This document shows positions 25,310 through 34,965 of a DNA stretch of 64,000 bases, piece by piece. The stretch is from contig JAKSBJ010000172.1 in assembly GCA_022361195.1 (NCBI GenBank), positions 1-64,000 on the forward strand, read 5' to 3'. The translations under genes and the position numbers were made by a program. Within the stretch, counting starts at the first letter, position 1; the number at the start of each line of letters is the position of its first letter. The notes under the pieces were generated by a model. The model saw only the letters and a program-made list of their open reading frames with translations. It did not search any database and was not told the DNA's origin. The DNA is from Flavobacteriales bacterium (GTDB lineage: Bacteria > Bacteroidota > Bacteroidia > Flavobacteriales_D > Crocinitomicaceae).

Positions 25310-27379
25310 TCAATACGCTCCATTAAATTTTCGCAAAAACCACTCTGCCGAAATCAATAAAATGATCAACCAAAACAACCATTTTTTGTCAATCATATCA
25401 TTAAATGATTTTTCCTGATACACCACTGTTACCAAATCATCCCGCTGATCAATTTCTGACTTTAATTGGTCTAGTTGATTAGGTAAAAAGAACTTTCCAC
25501 CCGAATTTTCAGCCATATTACGAAGTAAGCGATGATTAGCCTGTGAATTCAATAACTCCACCTTAACTTCTTTAACCAGAAAGGTTCCACTTTTTTCATA
25601 TTGATTTCCCTGAAAGTTAGTTTGAGCCGTCCATTCATATATTCCTTGATTCAATTTACCCAAATCCAATCGATAGGTATTTCCAGTTCTGACAAAATAA
25701 GATTCAAATGATTTTCCGCTTTCGTTAGTGTAAGTGAATTGTACCTCAGGATCATTAATTAGCTCAAAGGATTTGTTGTACAGTTCGGCCTCTACAATTA
25801 CATTTTGGTTTTCGGTGAACTCATTTCCAAGCTTAATTCTAAAAGGATCTTTATTTTCTTTAATAGCCAGGAATGTGATTAACTTATCAAAGAATTCTTC
25901 AAAGTTTTGGGTAGAATTATTTTTCATTTGATCATACAATCTCCATCTCCAAATTCCCTCTCCCATAATCATACCCATTCGATTTCCGCCTTTTTTAGTA
26001 AAATAAATTAAAGGCTGATCCAACTGGATATTTCCAACTTTTTGGTAAGCCAAAACATCAATTGCATTACTAAAAGACAAGTTTCCAAAAGGAGCATGTA
26101 AAGGTGGAGCAGATGAAAATAACTGAATAATTTCAGGATTCACCAAAATTTCTTTGAATGATGGATTGGACGCAAACCCTACCTCCTCTGATTGACCAGC
26201 CGAACCACTAAAGCCCATTTTTAAGCCTCGCAGTGCATTCATTTCGGTTGAAAGTCCATTAATCAACAAGCAAGGGGTACTTCCTTCTTCAATGGTTTGA
26301 TCAACAAGTGGATTGGTTGAAGTATAATTATGAACAATGATAAGATCATAGGCGGCTGTATTATCCACCTCTTTTAAATTCATGGTCTCAACCTCATAAT
26401 TTTTGTTGTTCTCAATGACGTACCTAAGAGCATTAATGTCGGGATGTGGACCTGAGTAAGTCAACAATACTTTCTGACGCCCATCAATGATTTCAAGGTA
26501 AAAATTGGCTACATTGTTTTTTAAGCTGAATTCTCCATCCAAGGCCGATATTTTAGCAGTATACTTTCGGAATCCGACTTTATCTGCATCAAGCATAAAA
26601 ACTACTTTTCCTTGCTCCGAAGCCGATTTGAAAACGTAGGATTGTTCTTCGATGAGTTTGTCCCCTTCATAAATTCCGATGGTTAAAGGCTCACCAATGC
26701 ACTTGGCTTGAGAAAAGGAAACTTCTACCGGAAATTGATTCCCCAAAAAGGCAATATCGTTGTGATTGACTTCGTCTAAACGAACATCTCTTACCTCAGT
26801 GGTATCACCTAACCCAACTGTAAAAATGGGTAAATAAGCTTTTCGGGAAAGTACATAAACCGGGTTTGATCCTGAATTATAAATACCGTCCGTCGATAAA
26901 ATAACGGCTCCAATATTTCGGTTGGTGTATTGATCAAAAATGGTATTAAAAACCGTTGAAATGTCCGTTAACTTTCCACTATAATCCCCTCCTAAACCTT
27001 CATTTAAATTTTCGTCGAATGAATAATTAATAACCTCATATTCTTCGGAAAGCTGAGAAGATAATCCTTCCAAATCTTTCAAATATTGTCCTTTGTAAAA
27101 AGTTGAGTCTTTGGTTAGAAGTACCGATTCTGAATTATCCTGAACAACGAAAATGAGTGGTTTTTCTTTTCGATCCACAAAATTTTCGAGAATCAGTCCC
27201 AAGAGAAGAAATAAAATTCCCCAAACATATAAAAATCGAAAAGCGGCCAAGGTCCATTTAATCCCAGCCGAAACTTCTTGCAGCAGTTCATCCTTCCTGT
27301 ATAGGAAAAAGGCGTATCCAAAGGCTATTATTGTTGTTAAAATTAGCCATGCAGGATGATATGTAAAAAGGAACTCCAC
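25310..27379 (-). CDS. Membrane-anchored VWA-domain protein
   Basis: 689 residues starting with GTG at 27379. Two N-terminal membrane helices (about 9-26 and 43-63) are followed by a von Willebrand A-like domain whose metal-site motif DNSES (81-85, the DxSxS pattern) and later LSTDGIYNSG are visible. A large periplasmic beta-rich region with segments on extension and failure of tension (QGIYEWTAQTNFQ) follows, and a last helix sits at about 667-685. This layout occurs widely in Bacteroidota next to BatA/BatB-like proteins, but the function is not known. The downstream Ste24-like protease is co-transcribed. Confidence 0.82.
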   Translation of the reverse strand: MEFLFTYHPAWLILTTIIAFGYAFFLYRKDELLQEVSAGIKWTLAAFRFLYVWGILFLLLGLILENFVDRKEKPLIFVVQDNSESVLLTKDSTFYKGQYLKDLEGLSSQLSEEYEVINYSFDENLNEGLGGDYSGKLTDISTVFNTIFDQYTNRNIGAVILSTDGIYNSGSNPVYVLSRKAYLPIFTVGLGDTTEVRDVRLDEVNHNDIAFLGNQFPVEVSFSQAKCIGEPLTIGIYEGDKLIEEQSYVFKSASEQGKVVFMLDADKVGFRKYTAKISALDGEFSLKNNVANFYLEIIDGRQKVLLTYSGPHPDINALRYVIENNKNYEVETMNLKEVDNTAAYDLIIVHNYTSTNPLVDQTIEEGSTPCLLINGLSTEMNALRGLKMGFSGSAGQSEEVGFASNPSFKEILVNPEIIQLFSSAPPLHAPFGNLSFSNAIDVLAYQKVGNIQLDQPLIYFTKKGGNRMGMIMGEGIWRWRLYDQMKNNSTQNFEEFFDKLITFLAIKENKDPFRIKLGNEFTENQNVIVEAELYNKSFELINDPEVQFTYTNESGKSFESYFVRTGNTYRLDLGKLNQGIYEWTAQTNFQGNQYEKSGTFLVKEVKVELLNSQANHRLLRNMAENSGGKFFLPNQLDQLKSEIDQRDDLVTVVYQEKSFNDMIDKKWLFWLIILLISAEWFLRKFNGAY

Positions 27380-27454
27380 TCTTAAAATCCCCTAAAAATA
27401 AGAAATAGTTTTGGCAAAGATTAGATAATATTTTGAGTGGTTCTAAAAATTTAA

Positions 27455-27484
27455 TTGCGAATTAAAATTGCATTTGTATTTTTA
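27455..27484 (+). promoter_or_regulatory. Putative promoter of the EI24 gene
   Basis: TTG (27455-27457), a 19-nt spacer and TATTTTTA (27477-27484) fit TTG-N19-TAnnTTTG with the last base off. The GTG start follows 16 nt later. Confidence 0.45.
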
Positions 27485-27500
27485 GCTTTAAAATTAAGAA

Positions 27501-28472
27501 GTGAACTTTTTTCAGCTCTTGCTACTTGGATATCGAAACTATTTCAAAGGCGTTCAGTTTTTGATTAAGCATAAGCTTTATTGGTTTGTCTTGTTTCCTA
27601 TGGTTTTGTTTGCCGGAATTTATTGGTTAGGCCATTATTTTGAGTCTATGGAATATTCGGTAAAAAAGGAACTTGAAGAAAGTGGAGCCCATATAGAGTC
27701 TTTAAATGGATTGGTTTGGATGACCATTAAAATGCTCTTCTTTGATGCACTTTACATCATCTTCACCAAGTTTACCATGTACATTGTGGTTATTATACTC
27801 TCCCCTGCTCTTTCCATTTTATCGGAGAAAATAGAGGAAATTTTAACTGGAAATAAATACCCTTTTAATTTTTGGCAATTGGTTAATGATATTAAACGAG
27901 GGGCACGAATTGCTTTGAGAAATATTTTTTGGGAATATTTTGTCATTGTAATTGTAATGGGAATTGCGGCATTCTTTGGAGGCACCTTAAAAAGCATTAT
28001 CATCTTCTCTATTCCGGTTATGATCGGATTTTATTTTTACGGATTTTCATTCATGGATTACATCAATGAAAGACGTCGATTAAACATTCAACAAAGTATT
28101 TATTTCGTTTCTAAACATCGCGGTTTAGCCATTGCTGTTGGAAGTATTTATTCCATTTTCTTTCTCTCTTTCTTTTATGTATTCAGAGGATTTGAAAATT
28201 TAGCGACCGATACCGGCACCCAATTATTGTGGGGAACTATTTTGGGCATTACTTTTGTATTAGCCACAGTAGCCCCAATTTTAGCCATAACTTCTGCAAC
28301 TTTGTCCATGCACGACCTAGTTGATTTGAGTAAAAATGAATATGCGATAAAAAAAGAAGTCTTAGGCGAAAAGAAAGAAGAAACCAAGAAAATTGAAACG
28401 ACCGAAAATCCTCAGTTAGCACCACCAGAGGAAGATAAAAGCGAGGCAAATGATGCATCAGAAGAAGAATAG
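27501..28472 (+). CDS. EI24-domain (CysZ-like) membrane protein
   Basis: 323 residues starting with GTG. About five hydrophobic segments (approximately 27-45, 75-100, 135-165, 207-228, 240-262) in the pattern of EI24/CysZ proteins, beginning with LLLGYRNYFKGVQFLIKHK. The C-terminal 55 residues are highly charged (KKEETKKIETTENPQ). CysZ transports sulfate in E. coli, but many EI24 proteins have no assigned role and no cysteine genes are near. Monocistronic between the VWA gene (divergent) and the TPR-PD40 gene. Confidence 0.78.
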   Translation: MNFFQLLLLGYRNYFKGVQFLIKHKLYWFVLFPMVLFAGIYWLGHYFESMEYSVKKELEESGAHIESLNGLVWMTIKMLFFDALYIIFTKFTMYIVVIILSPALSILSEKIEEILTGNKYPFNFWQLVNDIKRGARIALRNIFWEYFVIVIVMGIAAFFGGTLKSIIIFSIPVMIGFYFYGFSFMDYINERRRLNIQQSIYFVSKHRGLAIAVGSIYSIFFLSFFYVFRGFENLATDTGTQLLWGTILGITFVLATVAPILAITSATLSMHDLVDLSKNEYAIKKEVLGEKKEETKKIETTENPQLAPPEEDKSEANDASEEE

Positions 28473-28575
28473 TTCTTTTGATTAATTAAGCGTCTCAAAA
28501 AAAGCTAATTGTAACTATTTGGATTATTTAGTTGTTATGATGATATTCAAAACCAAATTTAAAACACACTGCACT

Positions 28576-29946
28576 ATGAAATGGACATTTGTTGTCTTTT
28601 TTGCACTAATCTGGAATTTTAACGCCCAAAGTATGACTCCACCGGACTCGACAAATAGCCTTGTTGATCGTGGAACGGCTCAATACTTTATCAGTGAGGG
28701 AAAACGACTTTACAACGAAAATAATTACAAGCTTGCCATTCTTAAGTTTAGAGAAGCTTTGGTTAAGGATAAAAACAATCCTACCGCAACTTATTGGTTA
28801 GGTGAATGTCATTTTGCTTTAGGGAATTACGAAAAAGCAAAAGATCAGGTTGAAAAAGCCATTGAATTAAAACCAGATGTATTTGTAGAAGCCTCGAACC
28901 TTTTAGGTTTAAGCTATCACCGTTTAGGAAATTTAGATAAAGCCATTGAAAACTTCCAAAAAGCTTTGGGAATATTGACTGGTACTAAAGCAAAAGAATT
29001 AAAAGTCCAATTTCACTTGGATGAGTGCATCTTGGCAAAAGAGATGATGAAAAATCCGGTTGATGTTAAAATTAAGAACTTGAGTATCGCCATTAATTCA
29101 GCTTTTCATGAGTATGGAGCGACTCTTTCTCCAGATGGAAAAGTACTCTATTTTGTTTCACGAAGAGCAGATAACCGTGGTGGTGGAACCAGCTCTGGTG
29201 ACAATGGTTATTTTGAAGACATCTATGTTTCTATTTGGGATGAAGACAAAAAAGCATGGACTGAGGCTAGTAATACCGATGACCTAATCAATCGCGTAAA
29301 TACTGCAGGATTTGATGCTGTTTCGCAAATTTCGCCTGATGGAGAATATTTATACCTTACTATTAATACCGAAGGATTAGGAAAAGCAGCCCGTAAGCCA
29401 AAAACGAAACATTCGGACTTGTTTGTTTGCCGTTTGAACAGTCAAGGAGAGTGGAACTCTCCAAAACCTGTTGGAAAATCAGTTAACTCTATCGCCTTTG
29501 ATGCTTCTTCATGTGTTTCTCCTGACGGAAAAGTAATGTATTTTGTGAGTGAAAGACCTGGAACAAAAGGTGGTTCGGACATCTATTACTGCTACAAAAT
29601 CGGAAAAGATTGGAGTAAACCAGAAAACTTGGGAGATGTTATTAACACACCTGGTCAAGAAACCACCGTTTGGACAGTTGGTGACGGAAAGACAATTTTC
29701 TTCAGCTCTACTGGACATAAGGGAATGGGAGGTTATGATATCTACATGAGTAAAAAAGAAAATGGTAGATGGACAGAGCCAATGAACCTTGGATACCCTA
29801 TTAATACAGTTTCGGATGAAACTCACTTTAAGTATTATCCAGATAAAAACGTGGCTTATTATTCCACTTTTTCATCAGAGGGTAACAAAGGAATGGGAGC
29901 TCGTGACATTTTTGAAGTAGACATGAGCAACTACAAATTTCCTTAA
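28576..29946 (+). CDS. TPR-PD40 periplasmic/outer-membrane protein
   Basis: 456 residues from the ATG at 28576, where the signal peptide MKWTFVVFFALIWNFNA starts; the frame is open 19 codons further upstream but without a signal. Two to three TPR units (about 35-140: LAILKFREALVKD, NYEKAKDQVEKAIELKP, NLDKAIENFQKALG) are followed by a WD40-like PD40 propeller (SPDGKVLYFVSRR, SPDGEYLYLTIN, SPDGKVMYFVSER, DIYYCYKIGKDWSKPENLG). The same TPR-PD40 pairing occurs in T9SS-associated PorE and in the two proteins at 48928 and 51279, but this one lacks an OmpA domain. Followed after 107 nt by a beta-barrel protein. Confidence 0.88.
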   Translation: MKWTFVVFFALIWNFNAQSMTPPDSTNSLVDRGTAQYFISEGKRLYNENNYKLAILKFREALVKDKNNPTATYWLGECHFALGNYEKAKDQVEKAIELKPDVFVEASNLLGLSYHRLGNLDKAIENFQKALGILTGTKAKELKVQFHLDECILAKEMMKNPVDVKIKNLSIAINSAFHEYGATLSPDGKVLYFVSRRADNRGGGTSSGDNGYFEDIYVSIWDEDKKAWTEASNTDDLINRVNTAGFDAVSQISPDGEYLYLTINTEGLGKAARKPKTKHSDLFVCRLNSQGEWNSPKPVGKSVNSIAFDASSCVSPDGKVMYFVSERPGTKGGSDIYYCYKIGKDWSKPENLGDVINTPGQETTVWTVGDGKTIFFSSTGHKGMGGYDIYMSKKENGRWTEPMNLGYPINTVSDETHFKYYPDKNVAYYSTFSSEGNKGMGARDIFEVDMSNYKFP

Positions 29947-30053
29947 TCTGACTGTCAAGCTATTAGCTCGAATTGTTCAAAACTCCTGAAAATATAGCGG
30001 TTTCAATTAGCTTTTTCACCTATTTTCCTTTATATTTATAGAGTTAAAGGCCA

Positions 30054-32198
30054 TTGAATTTGAATAAAATTCTGAAATATTCGATTGCATGTCTCTTTTT
30101 CCTCTCCGCCCTAACCCTTAAAGCAGAGGATACCCTATGGAATGTCCTTAGGCCTAGAATTGGGATGGGTACAGGTGTTATGACCTATTATGGGGAAATT
30201 CAGAATTACCAAAAGCAATTTGTACCAACCGTCAATCGCTACGGAGGTTTATTGTACGTTAATGCTCCTATCACCAAGTTTTTGAACCTCGAATTTTCTG
30301 CTACCTATGCTAAAATAGCGGCAAATGAACGTTCACTTCGAAGAAACTTTAATTTCGAATCACGAATTAGGATGGGAAGTGCGTATCTCTATTATAACTT
30401 CTATCCTTTCTTTAAAGAAGAACGTGGCTTTTTTCATCCTTTTATTGGAGTAGGATTTTCTTCTTTTGAATTTCTTTCAAAATCAGATATTTATAACCGT
30501 CATGGTGAAATGTATCACTATTGGTCTGATGGATCTATTCGTAATTTAGCTGAAGATGATCCAAATGCAGCTACAGCGAAGCTCATTGAACGGGATTATA
30601 CCTATGAAACCGATTTACGAGCTCAGGACTATGATGGGCTTGGGAAATATCGGGAACAGAGTTTTGCTTTTCCAATGACCGCCGGAGTTGAATTTCATCT
30701 TTCTCCGCGATGGGATTTTAGAATTTCGACAGTTTACAATCAAACTTTTACAGACTTAATTGACAATTTATCACCTGCCGGGACTGGACTCAGAGAAGGA
30801 GATAAAAAGAAAGATAAATTGCTCTTCACCTATTTTTCACTTAGCTACGACCTTCAGTTCTCTAAGAAAACCGAAGAGCAAATGGAAGAAGATGAAGATA
30901 TTCCATTGTTTGCTGACTGGGATCAAAATGATTGGGATAAGGATGGTGTGATTGATGCATTGGATCAGTGTCCGGGAACTCCTTTAGAAGCAATTGTGGA
31001 TGAAAATGGTTGTCCAAAAGATGGCGATGGAGACGGTGTTCCTGATTATTTGGATGAAGAACTTAATACACCTGAAGGAAATTTCGTAGATAAATTTGGA
31101 GTAACCTTATCCGAAGAGCAAATTGCTCGCCATTGGGAGTTGTACAACGATTCTACCGGATATGCCCATGACTTTACAGAATTGAGAACAAAAGTAACCT
31201 TTGGTAAAGATAATGACACTAAAGGCGAACTTCCATCCACAGTTGAAGGCCGAAGTTATGTTGTAATTATTGGAAAAGAGAAAAAAGGAGTTCAGGCCAA
31301 TGAATTGCATAAATATCTTGGATTTACAGAATATGAAACAGTCATAAAAGGAGATACAGTTTATTATATTCTAGGGGAATACCAAAAAATTGAAGACGCC
31401 GTTGCAGCCAAAAAAGGATTGGAAGAAAGTGGTGTTGAAGTTGATGAAATTGGAAAAAACAACCTTGAGAGTGGAAATGTAACAGCGGTTAGTGACGAAG
31501 TCTTAGAGAAAGTTGAGAAGATCAATGCAGCTGAAGGAAAAGAAATTCCGGAATACGGAACTGATTCTAAAGTTTTCAGAGTTCAAGTGGGAGCCTTTAA
31601 GAATAAAGTTGATCTTGAAAAGCACTCTTTCCGAAAAATTGATGACTTAGTTTACGGTACAGGTTCGGACGGTATTACCCGTTATTATTCAGGGAAATTT
31701 GACAATTACGATGATGCAGAAGTTTATCGTAAGCAGATGGTTGCCAAGGGATACAAGTCTGCCTTTGTAGTTGCTTATGAAGCAGAGGAAAGAAAACTAT
31801 TAAATGAAGTAGTTTCTGAAGACAAACTTCCAAATAACTACGACCCTGACAAAGAATTGAGCACATTCGTTGAACCTCACCATTCTACGACTGACAATGC
31901 AACAAATAATACATCAGGTGTTGATATGTCAAAAGCGAAGTATCGAATCCAGTTAGGACAATACTCAGGAGATGTACCAACGGAGGTTCTGAGTGTATTA
32001 CAACAAATTGGAGGTGTAAAACCAGTTAAAGCCTTTGATGGTTCAACAACTTACTATTCGCGTCAATTCAACTCGAAAGAAGAACGCGATGCGGCAATGA
32101 AAGAATACGAGGTTTACGAATTGGAAGGAATGTCTGAAATAATTGAGTACGAGGGTAAATATTACACCCCTGAAGAATTCAAGAAATTACAGGAATAA
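30054..32198 (+). CDS. Outer-membrane beta-barrel protein with calcium-repeat linker and three SPOR-like repeats
   Basis: 714 residues with TTG start (30054, or TTG at 30060) and signal peptide ending near KAED. Residues about 30-275 alternate in OmpW/OmpA-type barrel fashion (FHPFIGVGFSSFEF, LFTYFSLSYDLQF). A thrombospondin-3-like acidic linker (DKDGVIDALDQCPG, DGDGDGVPDYLDE, about 290-340) follows. Then three SPOR-like modules occur near 401 (YVVIIGKE), 507 (FRVQVGAFKN) and 630 (YRIQLGQYSG). SPOR domains can bind peptidoglycan with denuded glycans. This suggests an anchor between outer membrane and cell wall; the role is inferred. It lies 107 nt after the TPR-PD40 gene and may be co-transcribed. 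Confidence 0.85.
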   Translation: MNLNKILKYSIACLFFLSALTLKAEDTLWNVLRPRIGMGTGVMTYYGEIQNYQKQFVPTVNRYGGLLYVNAPITKFLNLEFSATYAKIAANERSLRRNFNFESRIRMGSAYLYYNFYPFFKEERGFFHPFIGVGFSSFEFLSKSDIYNRHGEMYHYWSDGSIRNLAEDDPNAATAKLIERDYTYETDLRAQDYDGLGKYREQSFAFPMTAGVEFHLSPRWDFRISTVYNQTFTDLIDNLSPAGTGLREGDKKKDKLLFTYFSLSYDLQFSKKTEEQMEEDEDIPLFADWDQNDWDKDGVIDALDQCPGTPLEAIVDENGCPKDGDGDGVPDYLDEELNTPEGNFVDKFGVTLSEEQIARHWELYNDSTGYAHDFTELRTKVTFGKDNDTKGELPSTVEGRSYVVIIGKEKKGVQANELHKYLGFTEYETVIKGDTVYYILGEYQKIEDAVAAKKGLEESGVEVDEIGKNNLESGNVTAVSDEVLEKVEKINAAEGKEIPEYGTDSKVFRVQVGAFKNKVDLEKHSFRKIDDLVYGTGSDGITRYYSGKFDNYDDAEVYRKQMVAKGYKSAFVVAYEAEERKLLNEVVSEDKLPNNYDPDKELSTFVEPHHSTTDNATNNTSGVDMSKAKYRIQLGQYSGDVPTEVLSVLQQIGGVKPVKAFDGSTTYYSRQFNSKEERDAAMKEYEVYELEGMSEIIEYEGKYYTPEEFKKLQE

Positions 32199-32214
32199 AT
32201 TAAAAGCTACCTTT

Positions 32215-33543
32215 TTAAACAACCTCTACTGATGAGTCTTCTTCAAACTCATTGTCATCAATTGGATCAGACTCTGTTATTTCCTTTTCACCGACAGTAT
32301 CTTGCCCTCCTCCAGTAGCATCAATGTCCTTGATCTTTTTAAGCGCAAAAAAGGCTACAATTGAACTTATCACCAAGAATACTCCACCTAATAAGTAAGG
32401 AGCCCCTGGAAAGTAGACCTGAGCTTTATCACCACTGTAATAATAGAACAAACCTGTATAAAGAATTGGCCCTAAAACAGCAGTCAAACTGATCATAGAT
32501 GTTAAAGCACCCTGTAAATTCCCCTGTTCGTCTTCAGGAACTTGATTGGACATTACTCCCTGAATTGTTGGACCTGCTACTCCACCCAACACGTATGGAA
32601 TAATAGCAACAAATAAATAGGCTTGGCTAAAGGCTACTGAAAATAATAACATTCCCAATGTCCAGGATAAAAATCCAAACATGATCACTCGCCTATTTCC
32701 AAACTTTTTTGTCGCCCAACCAATTAATCCACCTTGCACAATTCCAACCAACAAACCAACAACTCCAAGACTATATCCTACCATGGCCTCATCCCAACCA
32801 TATAACTCCATTGTAAAAAAGGACCAGGTTGAAGGCATTACCTGACCAGCCATGTGAACTAACACAAAAGCAATGATCAATCCTAACATGGATCCATATT
32901 TATTCAGATGAGCCAAAGAAACACCTGGAATGGTTTTCGCCCAATTAATTTTTCGACGTTTCTCTTTTGGTAAAGACTCAGGCACCAAAAACAAACCAAA
33001 TAGAAAATTGAGAATAGTGAATCCTGCCGCTACATAAAACGGAACCTGAACTCCCCATTTAGCACAAATTCCTCCAATAATTGGCCCAATGATAAAACCG
33101 ACTCCAAATGCAGCTCCAATTAATCCAAAGTTCTTCGCTTTATTCTCCTTAGAACTAATATCTGCAATATAGGCTGTAGCTACTGTAAAGCTTGCTCCAC
33201 AAATTCCAGCTAAAATTCGACCGGCAAATAGCCACCAAATAGTTGGAGCAATTGCATGGAAATAATAATCAACCCCTAAACCTGCCAATGAAATTAAGAG
33301 AATTGGACGCCTTCCGTAACGGTCACTCAACTCCCCCATTAATGGAGAAAACAAAAATTGCATGGCCGCAAAGGACATGATTAATAAACCTCCCCAACCT
33401 GCAGCTTCATTCAAAGGCTGTCCGGTTAATCCCTCAATTAATTTTGGTATAACGGGAATAATAATTCCTATTCCGATGACATCAACGAGGATTGTAACAA
33501 AAATAAAAGTAAGTGAGGCAGTATTGGATTTAGGGGCATTCAT
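32215..33543 (-). CDS. MFS transporter, TetA-like subfamily
   Basis: 442 residues with about twelve membrane segments. The N-terminus TILVDVIGIGIIIPVIPKL has the TetA/drug:H+ antiporter pattern, motif A appears as GELSDRYGRRP, and RILAGICGASFTVATAYIAD is typical of the DHA1 group. The last about 35 residues are an acidic tail (ESDPIDDNEFEEDSSVEVV), unusual for TetA. Tetracycline export should not be assumed; the substrate is unknown. It converges on the barrel protein gene with 16 nt between stops and has a promoter only 7 nt before its ATG. Confidence 0.88.
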   Translation of the reverse strand: MNAPKSNTASLTFIFVTILVDVIGIGIIIPVIPKLIEGLTGQPLNEAAGWGGLLIMSFAAMQFLFSPLMGELSDRYGRRPILLISLAGLGVDYYFHAIAPTIWWLFAGRILAGICGASFTVATAYIADISSKENKAKNFGLIGAAFGVGFIIGPIIGGICAKWGVQVPFYVAAGFTILNFLFGLFLVPESLPKEKRRKINWAKTIPGVSLAHLNKYGSMLGLIIAFVLVHMAGQVMPSTWSFFTMELYGWDEAMVGYSLGVVGLLVGIVQGGLIGWATKKFGNRRVIMFGFLSWTLGMLLFSVAFSQAYLFVAIIPYVLGGVAGPTIQGVMSNQVPEDEQGNLQGALTSMISLTAVLGPILYTGLFYYYSGDKAQVYFPGAPYLLGGVFLVISSIVAFFALKKIKDIDATGGGQDTVGEKEITESDPIDDNEFEEDSSVEVV

Positions 33544-33550
33544 AACGGGA

Positions 33551-33578
33551 TAAAGGTAATATAATTTCCAACGGACAA
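33551..33578 (-). promoter_or_regulatory. Putative promoter of the MFS gene
   Basis: On the minus strand TTG (33576-33578), a 17-nt spacer and TACCTTTA (33551-33558) fit the Bacteroidota promoter with the last base off. The ATG at 33543 follows 7 nt after the box, so the leader would be very short. Confidence 0.45.
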
Positions 33579-33582
33579 TTCC

Positions 33583-34335
33583 TTATTCTGGATAGCTGAA
33601 GCTTTTTACCTCTTTTATGGTATATTCAGTCATTGTTGAGTTTGCTTCTAATTCACTCCCAGTCAATACGGATTGGATTTTAGCAGTTACTGAATCTAAA
33701 CTGACAATTTCAACTGCCCCAGGACAGTAAATTTCATTTTCTTTTGGGTTCCAGATTAAAGTATCACTCTTTAATTCAAGTTGACCGTTTTTATAGCTGA
33801 CATTTCCACAAAATTGTTCTTTGCAAAACCACTGGGAAGAATCCACATCAACATATTCTCTCTTATCAAATTCGAAACTAATAACCGTTTCAACTTCTTC
33901 TAAATCAATCCACCAATCTTGTTCTCCGGCTTTAAAAACTGGTGGTAAAATAGAACTCCATTTGTTCAAAAGAGCAAAATCTCGGTATCGCTGAATGTCA
34001 ATTACCGAATCGTCTAAGGTATAGCACCGATAGCGGATAGGGTAATCCATTTTTTCCAACTCCCACACTAAATCAAAGAAGTAAATTATGGTATCTCCAT
34101 GCATAGATGTATTCTCCTTCCACTCTATAAATGCAGTAGAATCTTCAGCAGGTAAATCTGTAGGATCAAACCAAATGTCTTCCTTATATTCTGAAATAAG
34201 TTCTTGTGTTTGATTCTGGACTGATTCCGGCACCAAAACCTTTTTACAACCTACTAAAGTTATAGTGATACATAGTACAGAAAGACACAGCTGAAGTAAA
34301 CTTCTGTTTTTACCGAAATCTTTCCTTAATATCAT
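33583..34335 (-). CDS. Hypothetical lipoprotein, possibly LptC/OstA-like
   Basis: 250 residues. TLVGC puts a lipidated Cys at residue 30, after a rather long basic N-region. The last about 80 residues (CGNVSYKNGQLELKSDTLIW, then ENEIYCPGAVEI and YTIKEVKSF) follow the strand pattern of OstA/LptC-type lipopolysaccharide-transport domains, which have a GNV...L.TD.L.W core. This is a resemblance by eye. The N-terminal half is not recognised. It lies 12 nt after a DUF7935 gene on the same strand, so they are co-transcribed. Confidence 0.7.
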   Translation of the reverse strand: MILRKDFGKNRSLLQLCLSVLCITITLVGCKKVLVPESVQNQTQELISEYKEDIWFDPTDLPAEDSTAFIEWKENTSMHGDTIIYFFDLVWELEKMDYPIRYRCYTLDDSVIDIQRYRDFALLNKWSSILPPVFKAGEQDWWIDLEEVETVISFEFDKREYVDVDSSQWFCKEQFCGNVSYKNGQLELKSDTLIWNPKENEIYCPGAVEIVSLDSVTAKIQSVLTGSELEANSTMTEYTIKEVKSFSYPE

Positions 34336-34347
34336 GGATAAAGCTTA

Positions 34348-34905
34348 TCAAAGCTGCTTATTCAACTCAGCTTTTAAGAAGGCTATTGCCTGATCGGTTG
34401 GTTGATGATCCAATTGAGCAGTAATTTCAAAAATACCTCTACTCAAGTCAGTCGCCACAGCTGTCGGCTCTAATTTAGTTGCAGCCATATTGATCATCTT
34501 AACCACTTCTTCTTTACTATTTCTCACCAAATTCCAGGCATCTGCTGAAATAAAGATTTGTTGTGCCAAATTATGCTCAAATTCATTTCGGATGTTTTCC
34601 AAAAGAGTTTGCTGAAAAGCTCTTGCCGGTAATCCAGGATTGTTAAGACGCATTACAAGGTTATTTGGAGCTATTCGTTCCATTAACAAAACCATTCGCT
34701 GATAAGCATCTACCTGCAGTGGAAAAAAGTGCTTTTTAAGCTCAGACAATTGCTGTTCTGGCTCTGGTTTATGAATGGCCTCCAACTTATGTTTTTGAGT
34801 TTGGATTTCGGCCCATTTGTTCGTAAAAAACCAGGCTGCCGCAAAAAAGGCAACTGAAGGAATAATGTAAATGGCAAACTGAAAGATGATGTCAATGGTT
34901 GTCAT
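34348..34905 (-). CDS. DUF7935-type membrane-anchored protein
   Basis: 185 residues with one N-terminal membrane helix (about 5-27, IIFQFAIYIIPSVAFFAAAW) and a cytoplasmic or periplasmic helical domain with conserved-looking QRMVLLMERIAPNNLVMRL and FEHNLAQQIFISADAWNLV. This matches a family common and nearly restricted to Bacteroidota (DUF7935, recalled). No function known. First gene of a two-gene unit with the lipoprotein at 33583. Confidence 0.72.
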   Translation of the reverse strand: MTTIDIIFQFAIYIIPSVAFFAAAWFFTNKWAEIQTQKHKLEAIHKPEPEQQLSELKKHFFPLQVDAYQRMVLLMERIAPNNLVMRLNNPGLPARAFQQTLLENIRNEFEHNLAQQIFISADAWNLVRNSKEEVVKMINMAATKLEPTAVATDLSRGIFEITAQLDHQPTDQAIAFLKAELNKQL

Positions 34906-34965
34906 AAAATAACTTTTGCGTACTGTTTCTGCTTATTTAATTCAATCGTTCCTACAAAGTAACAA

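Noticed and set aside
32215-33543. Tetracycline-resistance gene
   Set aside because: Shares only general DHA1/TetA-subfamily motifs, has an unusual acidic tail and no TetR partner; substrate not assignable.
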